A stretch of DNA of 64,000 nt from Calliopsis andreniformis. Lineage: Eukaryota > Arthropoda > Insecta > Hymenoptera > Andrenidae. The DNA is taken from the NCBI RefSeq assembly GCF_051401765.1, contig NW_027480423.1, forward strand, positions 10,416,001 through 10,480,000. Reading direction: 5' to 3'. Below are positions 37,901 to 52,560 of the stretch, one piece after another (position 1 is the first letter of the stretch; every line of letters starts with the position of its first letter). Made by a program: the position numbers and the translations under genes. A model generated the notes under the pieces. The model had not been told where the DNA came from, did no database searches, and saw only the letters and a list, made by a program, of their open reading frames with translations.

Positions 37901-40900
37901 TAGAAATGACCATCACATTCAAACTGGTTGCAATTATTCCTGTTATATGATGGAAAAACTGTTATATTTATATTGTATTTTATGCTCCGGGCGTTGACTC
38001 CTAAGGCCCTAACTATTCAATCTGTTGGATCAACGCCCTATAGTGAAGCCTAGGTTGCCCGGAACGTAGAAATGACCATCACTCTCAAACTGGTTGCAAT
38101 TAATCCTTTTATACGATGGAAAAACTGTTGTATTTTTATTGCATTTTATGATTCTGGCGTTGACTTCTAAGGCCCTAACTATTCAATCTGTTGGAGCAAC
38201 GCCCTAGGTGATGCCTAGGTTGCCCGGAAAGTAGAAATGACGTTATCTTTCATACTGGTTGCAATTATTCGTTTTATATGATGGAAAAACTGTTGTATTT
38301 ATATTGTATTTTATGCTTCTATCGTTGACGTTTAAGGCAGTAGCTATTAGATGTGGTGGAGCAACGCAATAGAGTGACGCCTACGTTGCCCGGAACGTAG
38401 AAATGACCATTACTTTCGCAATGTTTGCAATTATACATTTTATACGATGGAAAAACTGTTGTACTTATATCGTCTTTTATGCTTCTGTCGTTGACTTCTT
38501 ATGCCCTAACTATTCCATCTGGTGGAACAACGCCCTACGGTGAAGCCCAGGTTGCCCGGAACGTAGAAATGGAAATAACTTTCACACCGGTAGCAATTAT
38601 TCGTTTTATACGATGGAAAAACAGTTCTACTTATATTGTATTTTATGCTTCGGCCGTTGACTTCTAAGGCACTAACTATTCGATCTGTTGGAGCAACGCC
38701 CTAGGGTGAAGCCTAGGTTGCCCGGAACGTAGAAATGACCATAACTTTCACACTGATTGCTATTATTCGTTCTATACGATGGAAAAACTGTTATATTTAT
38801 ATTGTATTTTATGCTTCTGGCTGTGCCTTCTTAGGGCATAAGTGTTCGATCTGTTGGAACAACGCCCTAGAGTGAAGCCTACGTTGCCCGGAACGTAGAA
38901 ACGACCATCACTTTCACACTGGTTGCAATTATTCCTGATATACGATGGAAAAACTCTTGTATATTTATTGTATTTTATGCTTCTGGCGTTGACTTCTAAG
39001 GCCGTAGCTATTCGATGTGGTGGAACAACGCCCTAGAGTGAAGCCTAGGTTGTCCGGAACGTAGAAATGCCCATTACTTTCACACTTGTTGAAATTATTA
39101 GTTTTATACGATGGAAAAACTGTTCTATTTATTTTGTATTTTATACTTCGGGCGTTGACTTCTAAGGCCCTAACTATTCCATCTGGTGGAACAACGACCT
39201 AGGGTGAAGCCTAGGTTGCCCGGAACGTAGAAATGACCATAACTTTCACACCGGTAGCAATTATGCGTTTTATACAATGGAAAAACTGTACTATTTATTT
39301 TGTATTTTATGCTTCGGGCGTTGACTTCTAATGCCCTAGCTATTCGATCTGGTGGAGCAACGCCCTAGAGTGAAGCCTAGGTTGCCCGGAACGTAGAAAT
39401 GACCATCACTTTCAAACTGGTTGCAATTAATCCTTTTATACGATGGAAAAACTGTTGTATTTTTATTGCATTTTATGCTTCGGGCATTAACTTCTAAGGC
39501 CCTAACTATTCAATCTGTAAGAGCAACGCCCTAGGGTGTAACCTAGGTTGTCCGTAAAGTAGAAATGACCCTAGCTTTCATACTGGTTGCAATTATTCGT
39601 TTTGTATGATGGAAAAACTGTTGTATTTATATTGTGTTTTATGATTCTGGGGATCACTTCTTAGGCCCTAACTATTCGATCTGGTGGAGTAACGCCCTGT
39701 GGTGAAGCCTAGGTTGCCCGGAACGTAGAAATGACCATAATTTTCACAATGGTAGCAATTATTCGTTTTACACGATGGAAAAACTGTTCTATTTATATTG
39801 TATTTTATGCATCGGGCGTTGACTTCTAAGGCCCTAGCTATTCAATCTGTTGGAGCAACGCCCTAGAGTGAAGCCCATGTTGCCCGAACGTAGAAGTGAC
39901 CATAACATTCACACTGGTTGCTATTATTCGTTCTATACGATGGAAAAACTGTTACCTTTATATTGTATCTTATGCTTCTGGCGTTGACTTCTTAGGCCCT
40001 GACAATTCGATCTGGTGGAACAACGCCCTAGAGTGAAGATTAGGTTGCCTGGAACGTCCAAATGACCATCACTTTCACACGGGTTGCAATTATTCCTGTT
40101 ATAGGACGGAAAGACTGTTGTATTTTTATTGTATTTTATGCTTCAGGCGTTGACTTCTGAGGCCGTTGCAATTCGATGTAGTGGAAGAACGCCATAGAGT
40201 GAAGCCTAGGTTGCCCCGAACGTAGAAATGACCATCACTTTCAAACTGGTTGCAATTAATCCTTTTATACGATGGAAAAACTGTTGTATTTTTATTGCAT
40301 TTTATGCTTCGGGCATTGACTTCTATGGCCCTAACTATTCAATCTGTTGGAGCAACGCCCTAGGGTGTAGCCTAGGTTGCCCGGAAAGTAGAAATGACCA
40401 CAACTTTCATACTGGTTGCAATTACACGTTTTATATGATAGAAAAACTGTTGTATTTATATTTTATTTTACGCTTCTGGCGTTCACTTCTTACGCCCTAA
40501 CTATTCGATCTGGTGGAACAACGCCCTGGGGTGAAGCCTAGGTTGCCGGAACGTAGAAATGACCATAACTTTCACACTGGTTGCTATTATTCCTGCTATA
40601 CGATGGAAAAACTGTTGCATCTTTATTGAATTTTATGCTTCTGGCGTTGATTTCTTAGGCCCTAACTATTCAATCTGGTGGAACAACGCCCTAGAGTGAG
40701 GCCTAGGTTGCCCGGAACGTAGAAATGACCATCACTTCCATACTGGTAGCAATTATTCGTTTTATACGATGGAAAAACTGTTGTGCTTATATTGTATTTT
40801 ATGCTTCTGGCGTTGACTTCTAAGGCACTAACTATTCGATCTGGTGGAGCAACGCCCTAGAGTAAAGCCTAGGTTGCCCGGAACGTAGAAGTGACCATCA

Positions 40901-43050
40901 CTTTCAAACTGTTTGCAATTAATCCTTTTATACGATGGAAAAACTGATGTATTATTATTGCATTTTATGCTTCCGGCGTTGACTTCTAAGGCCCTAACTA
41001 TTCAATCTGTTGGAGCAACGCCCTAGGGTGAAGCCTAGGTTGTCCGGAACGTAGAAATGACGTTAACTTTCGTACTGGTTGCAATTACTCGTTTTATACG
41101 ATTGAAAAACTGTTGTATTTATATTGTATTTTATGCTTCTGGCGTTGACTTCTAAGGCCCTAACTATCCAATCTGTTGGAGCAACGCCCTAGGTGATGCC
41201 TAGGTTGCCCAGAAAGTAGAAATGACGTTATCTTTCATACTGGTTGCAATTATTCGTTTTATATGATGGAAAAACTGTTGTTTTTATATTGTATTTTATG
41301 CTTCTGTCGTTGAAGTCTAAGGCCGTAGCTATTAGATGTGGTGGAGCAACGCACTAGAGTGACGCCTAGGTTGCCCGGAACGTAGAAATGACCATTACCT
41401 TCGCAATGTTTGCAATTATACATTTTATACGATGGAAAAACTGTTGTACTTATATCGTCTTTTATGCTTGTGGCGTTGACTTCTTATGCCCTAACTATTC
41501 CATCTGGTGGAACAACGCCCTAGGGTGAAGCCTAGGTGGCCCGGAACGTAGAAATGGAAATAACTTTCACACCGGTAGCAATTATTCGTTTTATACGATG
41601 GAAAAACAGTTCTATTTATTTTGTATTTTATGCTTCGGCCGTTGACTTCTAAGGCACTAACTGTTCGATCTTTTGGAGCAACGCCCTAGGGTGAAGCCTA
41701 GGTTGCCCGGAACGTAGAAATGACCATAACTTTCACACTGGTTGCTATTATTCGTTTTATACGATGGAAAAACTGTTATATTTATATTGTATTTTATGCT
41801 TCTGGCGTTGACTTCTCATGCCCTAACTATTCCATCTGGTGTAACAACGCCCTAGGGTGAAGCCTAGGTTGCCCGGAACGTAGAAATGACCATCACTTTC
41901 AAACTGGTTGCAATTAATCCTTTTATACGATGGAAAAACTGTTGCATTTTTATTGCATTTTATGCGTCGGGGGTTGACTTCTTATACCCTAACTACTCCA
42001 TCTGGCGGAACAACGCCCTAGGGTGAAGCCTAGGTTGCCCGGAACGTAGAAATGACCATCACTTTCAAACTGGTTGCAATTAATCCTTTTATACGATGGA
42101 TAATCTGTTGCATTTTTATTGCATTTTATGCGTCGGGCGTTGACTTCGAAGGCCCTAACTATTCAATCTGTTGGAGCGACGTCCTAGGGTGAAGCCTAGG
42201 TTGCCCGGAACTTAGAAATGACCATAACTTTCACACTGATTGCTATTATTCGTTTTATACGATGGAAAAACTGTTATATTTATATTGTATTTTATGCTTC
42301 TGGCGGTGCCTTCTTAGGCCCTAAGTGTTCGATCTGTTGGAACAACGCCCTAGAGTGAAGCCTACGTTGCCCGGAACGTAGAAATGACCAACACCTTCAC
42401 ACTGGTTGCAATTATTCCTGATATACGATGGAAAAACTCATGTATATTTATTGTATTTTATGCTTCTGGCGTTGACTTCTAAGGCCGTAGCTATTCGATG
42501 TGGTGGAGCAACGCCCTAGAGTGAAGCCTAGGTTGTCCGGAACGTAGAAATGCCCATTACTTTCACACTGGTTGAAATTATTAGTTTTATACGATGGAAA
42601 AACTGTTCTATTTATTTTGTATTTTATACTTCGGGCGTTGACTTCTTATGCCCTAACTATTCCATCTGGTGGAACAACGCCCTAGGGTGAAGCCTAGGTT
42701 GCCCGGAACGTAGAAATGGAAATAACTTTCACACCGGTAGCAATTATTCGTTCTATACGATGGAAAAACAGTTCTATTTATTTTGTATTTTATGCTTCGG
42801 CCGTTGACTTCTAAGGCACTAACTGTTCGATCTGTTGGAGCAACGCCCTAGGGTGAAGCCTAGGTTGCCCGGAACGTGGAAATGACCATAACATTCACAC
42901 TGGTTGCTATTATTCGTTTTATACGATGGAAAAACTGTTATATTTATATTGTATTTTATGCTCCTGGCGCTGACTTCTTAGGCCCTAGCTATTCGATCTG
43001 GTGGAACAACGCCGTAGAGTGAAGCCTAGGTTGCCCCGTACGTAGAAATG
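37900..43050 (+). repeat. Mixed higher-order satellite
   Basis: About 31 monomers. The series CTAGGTGATGCC, GACGTTATCTTTCATAC, GACGT(T/C)TAAGGC, TTATATCGTCTTTTATGC and GGAAATAACTTTCACACCGG occurs near 38200-38600, 41190-41590 and again near 47830-48210. 38700-39150 and 42200-42630 are also related (GCCTACGTTGCCC). No non-satellite sequence. Confidence 0.7.
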
Positions 43051-44876
43051 ACCATAACTTTCATACTGGTTGCAATTATTCGTTTTATGCGTTGGAAAAA
43101 CTGTTGTATTTATATTGTATTTTATGCTTCTGGCGTTGACTTCTGAGGCACTAACTATTCGATCTGGTGGAGCAACGCCCTAGAGTGAAGCCTAGGTTGC
43201 CCGGAAAGTAGAAATGACCACAACCTTCATACTGGTTGCAATTACTCGTTTTATATGATAGAAAAACTGTTGTATTTATATTGTATTTTATGCTTCTGGC
43301 GTTCACTTCTTAGGCCCTAACTATTCCATCTGGTGGAACAACGCCCTATGGTAAAGCCTAGGTTGCCCGGAACGTATAAATGACCATAACTTTCACACTG
43401 GTTGCTATTATTCGTTCTATACGATGGAAAAACTGTTATCTTTATATTGTATCTTATGCTTCTGGCGTTGACTTCTTAGGCCCTAACAATTCGATCTGGT
43501 GGAACAACGCCCTAGAGTGAAGACTAGGTGGCGTGGAACGTACAAATGACCATCTCTTTCACACGGGTTGCAATTATTCCTGTTATAGGACGGAAAGACT
43601 GTTGTATTTTTATTGTATTTTATGCTTCAGGCGTTGACTTCTGAGGCCGTTGCTATTCGATGTAGTGGAAGAACGCCATAGAGTGAAGCCTAGGTTGCCC
43701 GAAACGTAGAAATGACCATAACTTTCATACTGGTTGCAATTATTCGTTTTATACGTTGGAAAAACTGTTGTATTTATATTGTATTTTATGCTTCTGGCGT
43801 TGACTTCTGAGGCACTAACTATTCGATCTGGTGGAGCAACGCCCTAGAGTGAAGCCTAGGTTGCCCGGAACGTAGAAATGACCATAACTTTCACACTGGA
43901 TGCTATTATTCGTTCTATACGATGGAAAAACTGTTATATTTATATTGTATCTTATGCTTCTGGCGTTGACTTCTTAGGCCCTAACAATTCGATCTGGTGG
44001 AACAACGCCCTAGAGTGAAGCCTAGGTTGCCTGGAACGTACAAATGACCATCACTTCCACGCGGGTTGCAATTATTCCTGTTATAGGATGGAAAGACAGT
44101 TGTATTTTTATTGTATTTTATGCTTCAGGCGTTGACTTCTGAGGCCGTAGCTATTCGATGTGGTGGAAGAACGCCATAGAGTGAAGCCTAGGTTGCCTGG
44201 AACGTACAAATGACCATAACATTCACACTGGTTGAAATTATTCGTTTTATACGATGGAAAAACTGTTATATTTGTATTGTATTTTATGCTTCTGGCGTTG
44301 ATTTCTTAGGCCCTAACTATTCAATCTGGTGCAACAACGCCCTAGAGTGAGGCCTAGGTTGCCCGGAACGTAGAAATGACCATCACTTCCATACAGGTAG
44401 CAATTATACGTTTTATACAATGGAAAAACTGTACTATTTATTTTGTATTTTATGCTTCGGGCGTTGACTTCTAAGGCCCTAGCTATTCGATCTGCTGGAG
44501 CAACGCCCTAGAGTGAAGCCTAGGTTGCCCGGAACGTAGAAATGACCATCACTTTCAAACTGGTTGCAATTAATCCTTTTATACGATGGAAAAACTGTTG
44601 GATTTTTATTGCATTTTATGCTTCGGGCATTAACTTCTAAGGCCCTAACTATTCAATCTGTAAGAGCAACGCCCTAGGGTGTAGCCTAGGTTGCCCGGAA
44701 CGTAGAAATGGAAATAACTTTCACACCGGTGGCAATTATTCGTTTTATACGATGGAAAAACAGTTCTATTTATTTTGTATTTTATGCTTCGGCCGTTGAC
44801 TTCTAAGGCACTAACTATTCGATCTGTTGGAGCAACGCCCTAGGGTGAAGCCTAGGTTGCCCGGAACGTAGAAATG
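43051..44876 (+). repeat. Tandem 11-mer higher-order unit, copy 1 (1826 bp)
   Basis: Repeated directly at 44877-46702 (11 monomers, exactly 1826 bp). Checked at ACCATAACTTTCATACTGG (43051/44877) and at AGACTAGGTGGCGTGG (43521/45347). Markers shared by both are TTTTATGCGTTGG, CACGCGGGTTGC, CTGGTGCAACAACG and GTTGGATTTTTATTGC. I noticed no differences in the parts compared. Flanks diverge at once on both sides, giving a sharp tandem duplication. Confidence 0.9.
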
Positions 44877-46702
44877 ACCATAACTTTCATACTGGTTGCA
44901 ATTATTCGTTTTATGCGTTGGAAAAACTGTTGTATTTATATTGTATTTTATGCTTCTGGCGTTGACTTCTGAGGCACTAACTATTCGATCTGGTGGAGCA
45001 ACGCCCTAGAGTGAAGCCTAGGTTGCCCGGAAAGTAGAAATGACCACAACCTTCATACTGGTTGCAATTACTCGTTTTATATGATAGAAAAACTGTTGTA
45101 TTTATATTGTATTTTATGCTTCTGGCGTTCACTTCTTAGGCCCTAACTATTCCATCTGGTGGAACAACGCCCTATGGTAAAGCCTAGGTTGCCCGGAACG
45201 TATAAATGACCATAACTTTCACACTGGTTGCTATTATTCGTTCTATACGATGGAAAAACTGTTATCTTTATATTGTATCTTATGCTTCTGGCGTTGACTT
45301 CTTAGGCCCTAACAATTCGATCTGGTGGAACAACGCCCTAGAGTGAAGACTAGGTGGCGTGGAACGTACAAATGACCATCTCTTTCACACGGGTTGCAAT
45401 TATTCCTGTTATAGGACGGAAAGACTGTTGTATTTTTATTGTATTTTATGCTTCAGGCGTTGACTTCTGAGGCCGTTGCTATTCGATGTAGTGGAAGAAC
45501 GCCATAGAGTGAAGCCTAGGTTGCCCGAAACGTAGAAATGACCATAACTTTCATACTGGTTGCAATTATTCGTTTTATACGTTGGAAAAACTGTTGTATT
45601 TATATTGTATTTTATGCTTCTGGCGTTGACTTCTGAGGCACTAACTATTCGATCTGGTGGAGCAACGCCCTAGAGTGAAGCCTAGGTTGCCCGGAACGTA
45701 GAAATGACCATAACTTTCACACTGGATGCTATTATTCGTTCTATACGATGGAAAAACTGTTATATTTATATTGTATCTTATGCTTCTGGCGTTGACTTCT
45801 TAGGCCCTAACAATTCGATCTGGTGGAACAACGCCCTAGAGTGAAGCCTAGGTTGCCTGGAACGTACAAATGACCATCACTTCCACGCGGGTTGCAATTA
45901 TTCCTGTTATAGGATGGAAAGACAGTTGTATTTTTATTGTATTTTATGCTTCAGGCGTTGACTTCTGAGGCCGTAGCTATTCGATGTGGTGGAAGAACGC
46001 CATAGAGTGAAGCCTAGGTTGCCTGGAACGTACAAATGACCATAACATTCACACTGGTTGAAATTATTCGTTTTATACGATGGAAAAACTGTTATATTTG
46101 TATTGTATTTTATGCTTCTGGCGTTGATTTCTTAGGCCCTAACTATTCAATCTGGTGCAACAACGCCCTAGAGTGAGGCCTAGGTTGCCCGGAACGTAGA
46201 AATGACCATCACTTCCATACAGGTAGCAATTATACGTTTTATACAATGGAAAAACTGTACTATTTATTTTGTATTTTATGCTTCGGGCGTTGACTTCTAA
46301 GGCCCTAGCTATTCGATCTGCTGGAGCAACGCCCTAGAGTGAAGCCTAGGTTGCCCGGAACGTAGAAATGACCATCACTTTCAAACTGGTTGCAATTAAT
46401 CCTTTTATACGATGGAAAAACTGTTGGATTTTTATTGCATTTTATGCTTCGGGCATTAACTTCTAAGGCCCTAACTATTCAATCTGTAAGAGCAACGCCC
46501 TAGGGTGTAGCCTAGGTTGCCCGGAACGTAGAAATGGAAATAACTTTCACACCGGTGGCAATTATTCGTTTTATACGATGGAAAAACAGTTCTATTTATT
46601 TTGTATTTTATGCTTCGGCCGTTGACTTCTAAGGCACTAACTATTCGATCTGTTGGAGCAACGCCCTAGGGTGAAGCCTAGGTTGCCCGGAACGTAGAAA
46701 TG
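44877..46702 (+). repeat. Tandem 11-mer higher-order unit, copy 2 (1826 bp)
   Basis: Second copy of 43051-44876. At 46703 the sequence changes from the expected TTCATACTGGTTGCAATT to TTCACACTGGTTGCTATT, which ends the duplication. Confidence 0.9.
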
Positions 46703-49700
46703 ACCATAACTTTCACACTGGTTGCTATTATTCGTTTTATACGATGGAAAAACTGTTATATTTATATTGTATTTTATGCTTCTGGCGCTGACTTCTTAGG
46801 CCCTAACTATTCGATCTGGTGGAACAACGCCGTAGAGTGAAGCCTAGGTTGCCCGGAACGTAGAAATGCCCATAACTTTCACACTGGTTTCAATTATTCG
46901 TTTTATATGATGGAAAAACAGTTGTATTTATATTCTATTTTATGCTGCTGGCGTTCACTTCCTAGGCCCTAACTATTCAATCTTGTGGAACAACGCCCTA
47001 GAGTGAGGCCTAGGTTGCCCGGAACGAAGAAATGACGTTAACTTTCATACTGGTTGCAATTACTCGTTTTATACGATAGAAAAACTGTTGTAGTTATATT
47101 GTATGTTATGCATCTGGCGTTGACGTCTAAGGCCGCAGCTATTCGTTCTGGTGGAGGAACGCCCTCGAGTGAAGCCTAGGTTGCCCGGAAAGTAGAAATG
47201 ACCATCACTTTCAAACTGGTTGCAATTAATCCTTTTATACGAAGGAAAAACTGTTGTATTTTTATTGCATTTTATGCTTCCGGCGTTGACTTCTAAGGCC
47301 CTAACTATTCACTCTGTTGGAGCGACGCCCTAAGGTGAAGCCTAGGTTGCCCGGAACTTAGAAATGACCATAACTTTCACACTGATTGCTATTATTCGTT
47401 TTATACGATGGAAAAACTGTTATATTTATATTGTATTTTATGCTTCTGGCGTTGATTTCTTAGGCCCTAACTATTCAATCTGGTGGAGCAACGCCCTAGG
47501 GTGATGCCTAGGTTGCCCGGAACGTAGAAATGACCATCACTTCCATACTGGTAGCAATTATTCGTTTTATACGATGGAGAAACTGTTGTGTTTATATTGT
47601 ATTTTATGCTTCTGGCGTTGACTTCTAAGGTACTAACTATTCGATTTGGTGGAGCAACGCCCTAGAGTGAAGTCTAAGTTGCCCGGAACGTAGCAAGTAC
47701 CATCACTTTCAAACTGGTTGCAAATACTCCTGTTATATGATGGAAAAACTGTTGTATTTATATTGTATTTTATGCTTCTGGCATTGACTTCTAAGGCCCT
47801 AACTATTCAATCTGTTGGAGCAACGCCCTAGGTGATGCCTAGGTTGCCCGGAAAGTAGAAATGACGTTATCTGTCATACTGGTTACAATTATTCGTTTTA
47901 TATGATGGAAAAACTGTTGTATTTATATTGTATTTTATGCTTCTGTCGTTGACGTCTAAGGCAGTAGCTATTAGATGTGGTGGAGCAACGCACTAGAGTG
48001 ACGCCTACGTTGCGCGGAACGTAGAAATGACCATTACTTTCGCAATGGTTGCAATTATACATTTTATACGATGGAAATACTGTTGTACTTATATCGTCTT
48101 TTATGCTTCTGGCGTTGACTTCTTATGCCCTAACTATTCCATCTGGTGGAACAACGCCCTACGGTGAAGCCTAGGTTGCCCGGAACGTAGAAATGGAAAT
48201 AACTTTCACACCGGTAGCAATTATTCGTTTTATACGATGGAAAAACAGTTCTATTTATTTTGTATTTTATGCTTCGGCCGTTGACTTCTAAGGCACTAAC
48301 TATTCGAACTGTTGGAGCAACGCCCTAGGGTGAAGCCTAGGTTGCCCGGAACGTAGAAATGACCATAACTTTCACACTGGTTGCTATTATTCGTTTTATA
48401 CGATGGAAAAACTGTTATATTTATATTGTATTTTATGCTTCTGGCGCTGACTTCTTAGGCCCTAACTATTCGATCTGGTGGAACAACGCCGTAGAGTGAA
48501 GCCTAGGTTGCCCGGAACGTAGAAATGCCCATAACTTTCACACTGGTTTCAATTATTCGTTTTATATGATGGAAAAACAGTTGTATTTATATTCTATTTT
48601 ATGCTGCTGGCGTTCACTTCCTAGGCCCTAACTATTCAATCTTGTGGAACAACGCCCTAGAGTGAGGCCTAGGTTGCCCGGAACGAAGAAATGACGTCAA
48701 CTTTCATACTGGTTGCAATTACTCGTTTTATACGATAGAAAAACTGTTGTAGTTATATTGTATTTTATGCATCTGGCGTTGACGTCTAAGGCCGCAGCTA
48801 TTCGTTCTGGTGGAGCAACGCCCTAGAGTGAAGGCTAGGTTGCCCGGAACGTAGAAATGGCCATCACTTTCAAACTGGTTGCAATTAATCCTTTTATACG
48901 ATGGAAAAACTGTTGTATTTTTATTGCATTTTATGCTTCGGGCATTAACTTCTAAGGCCCTAACTATTCAATCTGTAAGAGCAACGCCCTAGGGTGTAGC
49001 CTAGGTTGCCCGTAAAGTAGAAATGACCCTAGCTTTCATACTGGTTGCAATTATTCGTTTTGTGTGATGGAAAAACTGTTGTATTTATATTGTATTTTAT
49101 GCTTCTGGGGTTCACTTCTTAGGCCCTAACTATTCTATCTGGTGGACTAACGCCCTGTGGTGAAGCCTAGGTTGACCGGAACGTAGAAATGACCATAATT
49201 TTCACACCGGTAGCAAATATTCGTTTTACACGATGGAAAAACTGTTCTATTTATTTTGTATTTTATGCATCGGGCGTTGACTTCTAAGGCCCTAACTATT
49301 CAATCTGTTTTAGCAACGCCCTAGGGTGAAGCCCAGGTTGCCCGAACGTAGAAATGACCATAACTTTCACACTGGTTGCTATTATTCGTTTTATACAATG
49401 GAAAAACTGTTCTATTTATTTTGTATTTTATGCTTCGGTCGTTGACTGCTACGGCCCTAACTGTTTGATCTGGTGGAGTAACGCCCTAGAGTGAAGCCTA
49501 GGTTGCCCGGAACGTAGAAGTGACCATGACTTTCACACTAGTTGCTATTATTCGTTCTATACGATGGAAAAACTGTTACCTTTATATTGTATCTTATGCT
49601 TCTGGCGCTGACTTCTTAGGCCCTAACAATTCGATCTGGTGGAACAACGCCCTAGAGTGAAGATTAGGTTGCCTGGAACGTCCAAATGACCATCACTTTC

Positions 49701-52560
49701 ACACGGGTTGCAATTATTCCTGTTATAGGACGGAAAGACTGTTGTATTTTTATTGTATTTTATGCTTCAGGCATTGACTTCTGAGGCCGTTGCTATTCGA
49801 TGTAGTGGAAGAACGCCATAGAGTGAAGCCTAGGTTGCCCCGAACGTAGAAATGACCATAACTTTCATACTGGTTGCAATTATTCGTTTTATACGTTGGA
49901 AAAACTGTTGTATTTATATTGTATTTTATGCTTCTGGCGTTGACTTCTAAGGCACTAACTATTCGATCTGGTGGAGCAACGCCCTAGGGTGATGCCTAGG
50001 TTGCCCGGAACGTAGAAATGACCATAACTTTCATACTGGTTGCAATTATTCGTTTTATATGATGGAAAAACTGTTGTATTTATATTGTATTTTATGCCTC
50101 TGTCGTTGACGTCTAAGGCAGTAGCTATTAGATGTGGTGGAGCAACGCCCTAGAGTGAAGATTAGGTTGCCTGGAACGTCCAAATGACCATCACTTTCAC
50201 ACGGGTTGCAATTATTCCTGTTATAGGACGGAAAGACTGTTATATTTATATTGTATTTTATGCTTCTGGCGTTGACTTCTTATGCCCTAACTATTCCATC
50301 TGGTGGAACAACGCCCTACGGTGAAGCCTAGGTTGCCCGGAACGTAGAAATGGAAATAACTTTCACACCGGTAGCAATTATTCGTTTTATACGATGGAAA
50401 AACAGTTCTATTTATTTTGTATTTTATGCTTCGGCCGTTGACTTCTAAGGCACTAACTATTCGATCTGTTGGAGCAACGCCCTAGGGTGAAGCCTAGGTT
50501 GCCCGGAACGTAGAAATGACCATAACTTTCACACTGGTTGCTATTATTCGTTTTATACGATGGAAAAACTGTTATATTTATATTGTATTTTATGCTTCTG
50601 GCGCTGACTTCTTAGGCCCTAACTATTCGATCTGGTGGAACAACGCCGTAGAGTGAAGCCTAGGTTGCCCCGAACGTAGAAATGCCCATAACTTTCACAC
50701 TGGTTTCAATTATTCGTTTTATATGATGGAAAAACAGTTGTATTTATATTCTATTTTATGCTGCTGGCGTTCACTTCCTAGGCCCTAACTATTCAATCTT
50801 GTGGAACAACGCCCTAGAGTGAGGCCTAGGTTGCCCGGAACGAAGAAATGACGTTAACTTTCATACTGGTTGCAATTACTCGTTTTATACGATAGAAAAA
50901 CTGTTTTAGTTATATTGTATTTTATGCATCTGGCGTTGACGTCTAAGGCCGCAGCTATTCGTTCTGGTGGAGGAACGCCCTCGAGTGAAGCCTAGGTTGC
51001 CCGGAAAGTAGAAATGACCATCACTTTCAAACTGGTTGCAATTAATCCTTTTATACGAAGGAAAAACTGTTGTATTTTTATTGCATTTTATGCTTCCGGC
51101 GTTGACTTCTAAGGCCCTAACTATTCAATCTGTTGGAGCGACGCCCTAGGGTGAAGCCTAGGTTGCCCGGAACTTAGAAATGACCATAACTTTCACACTG
51201 ATTGCTATTATTCGTTTTATACGATGGAAAAACTGTTATATTTATATTGTATTTTATGCTTCTGGCGTTGATTTCTTAGGCCCTAACTATTCAATCTGGT
51301 GGAACAACGCCCTAGTGTGAGGCCTAGGTTGCCCGGAACGTAGAAATGACCATCACTTCCATACTGGTAGCAATTATTCGTTTTATACGATGGAAAAACT
51401 GATGCGTTTATATTGTATTTTATGCTTCTGGCGTTGCCTTCTTATGCCCTAACTGTTCGATCTGGTGGAACAACGCCCTAGAGTGAAGCCTAGGTTACCC
51501 GGAACGTAGAAATGACCAGTACTTTCACACTGTTTGCAATTATTCCTGCTATACGATGGAAAAACTGTTGCATCTTTATTGAATTTTATGCTTCTGGCGT
51601 TGCTTTTAAGGCCCTAACTATTCTCTCTGGTGGACCAACGCCCTAGAGTGTAGCCTAGGATGTTCGGAATGTTGAAATGACCATAACATTCACACTGGTT
51701 GAAATTATTCGTTTTATACGATGGAAAAACTGTTATATTTATATTGTATTTTATGCTTCTGGCGTTGATTTCTTGGGCCCTAACTATTCAATCTGGTGGA
51801 GCAACGCCCTAGGGTGATGCCTAGGTTGCCCGGAACGTAGAAATGACGTTATCTGTCATACTGGTTACAATTATTCGTTTTATATGATGGAAAAACTGTT
51901 GTATTTATATTGTATTTTATGCTTCTGTCGTTGACGTCTAAGGCAGTAGCTATTAGATGTGGTGGAGCAACGCACTAGAGTGACGCCTACGTTGCGCGGA
52001 ACGTAGAAATGACCATTACTTTCGCAATGGTTGCAATTATACATTTTATACGATGGAAAAACTGTTGTACTCATATCGTCTTTTATGCTTCTGGCGTTGA
52101 CTTCTTATGCCCTAACTATTCCATCTGGTGGAACAACGCCCTACGGTGAAGCCTAGGTTGCCCGGAACGTAGAAATGGAAATAACTTTCACACCGGTAGC
52201 AATTATTCGTTTTATACGATGGAAAAACAGTTATATTTATTTTGTATTTTATGCTTCGGCCGTTGACTTCTAAGGCACTAACTATTCGAACTGTTGGAGC
52301 AACGCCCTAGGGTGAAGCCTAGGTTGCCCGGAACGTAGAAATGACCATAACTTTCACACTGGTTGCTATTATTCGTTTTATACGATGGAAAAACTGTTAT
52401 ATTTATATTGTATTTTATGCTTCTGGCGCTGACTTCTTAGGCCCTAACTATTCGATCTGGTGGAACAACGCCGTAGAGTGAAGCCTAGGTTGCCCGGAAC
52501 GTAGAAATGCCCATAACTTTCACACTGGTTTCAATTATTCGTTTTATATGATGGTAAAGC
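46703..52560 (+). repeat. Interleaved 10/11/13-mer-spaced higher-order blocks
   Basis: The marker ACACTGGTTTCAATTATTCG occurs at 46881, 48540, 50697 and 52522: spacings 1659, 2157 and 1825 bp (10, 13 and 11 monomers, each minus one base). 46703-47460 matches about 50519-51276 (offset 3816); 47850-48560 matches about 51832-52542 (offset 3982). Different stretches have different best partners, so the region is a mosaic of one higher-order family in which monomers were lost or added between copies. Confidence 0.8.
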
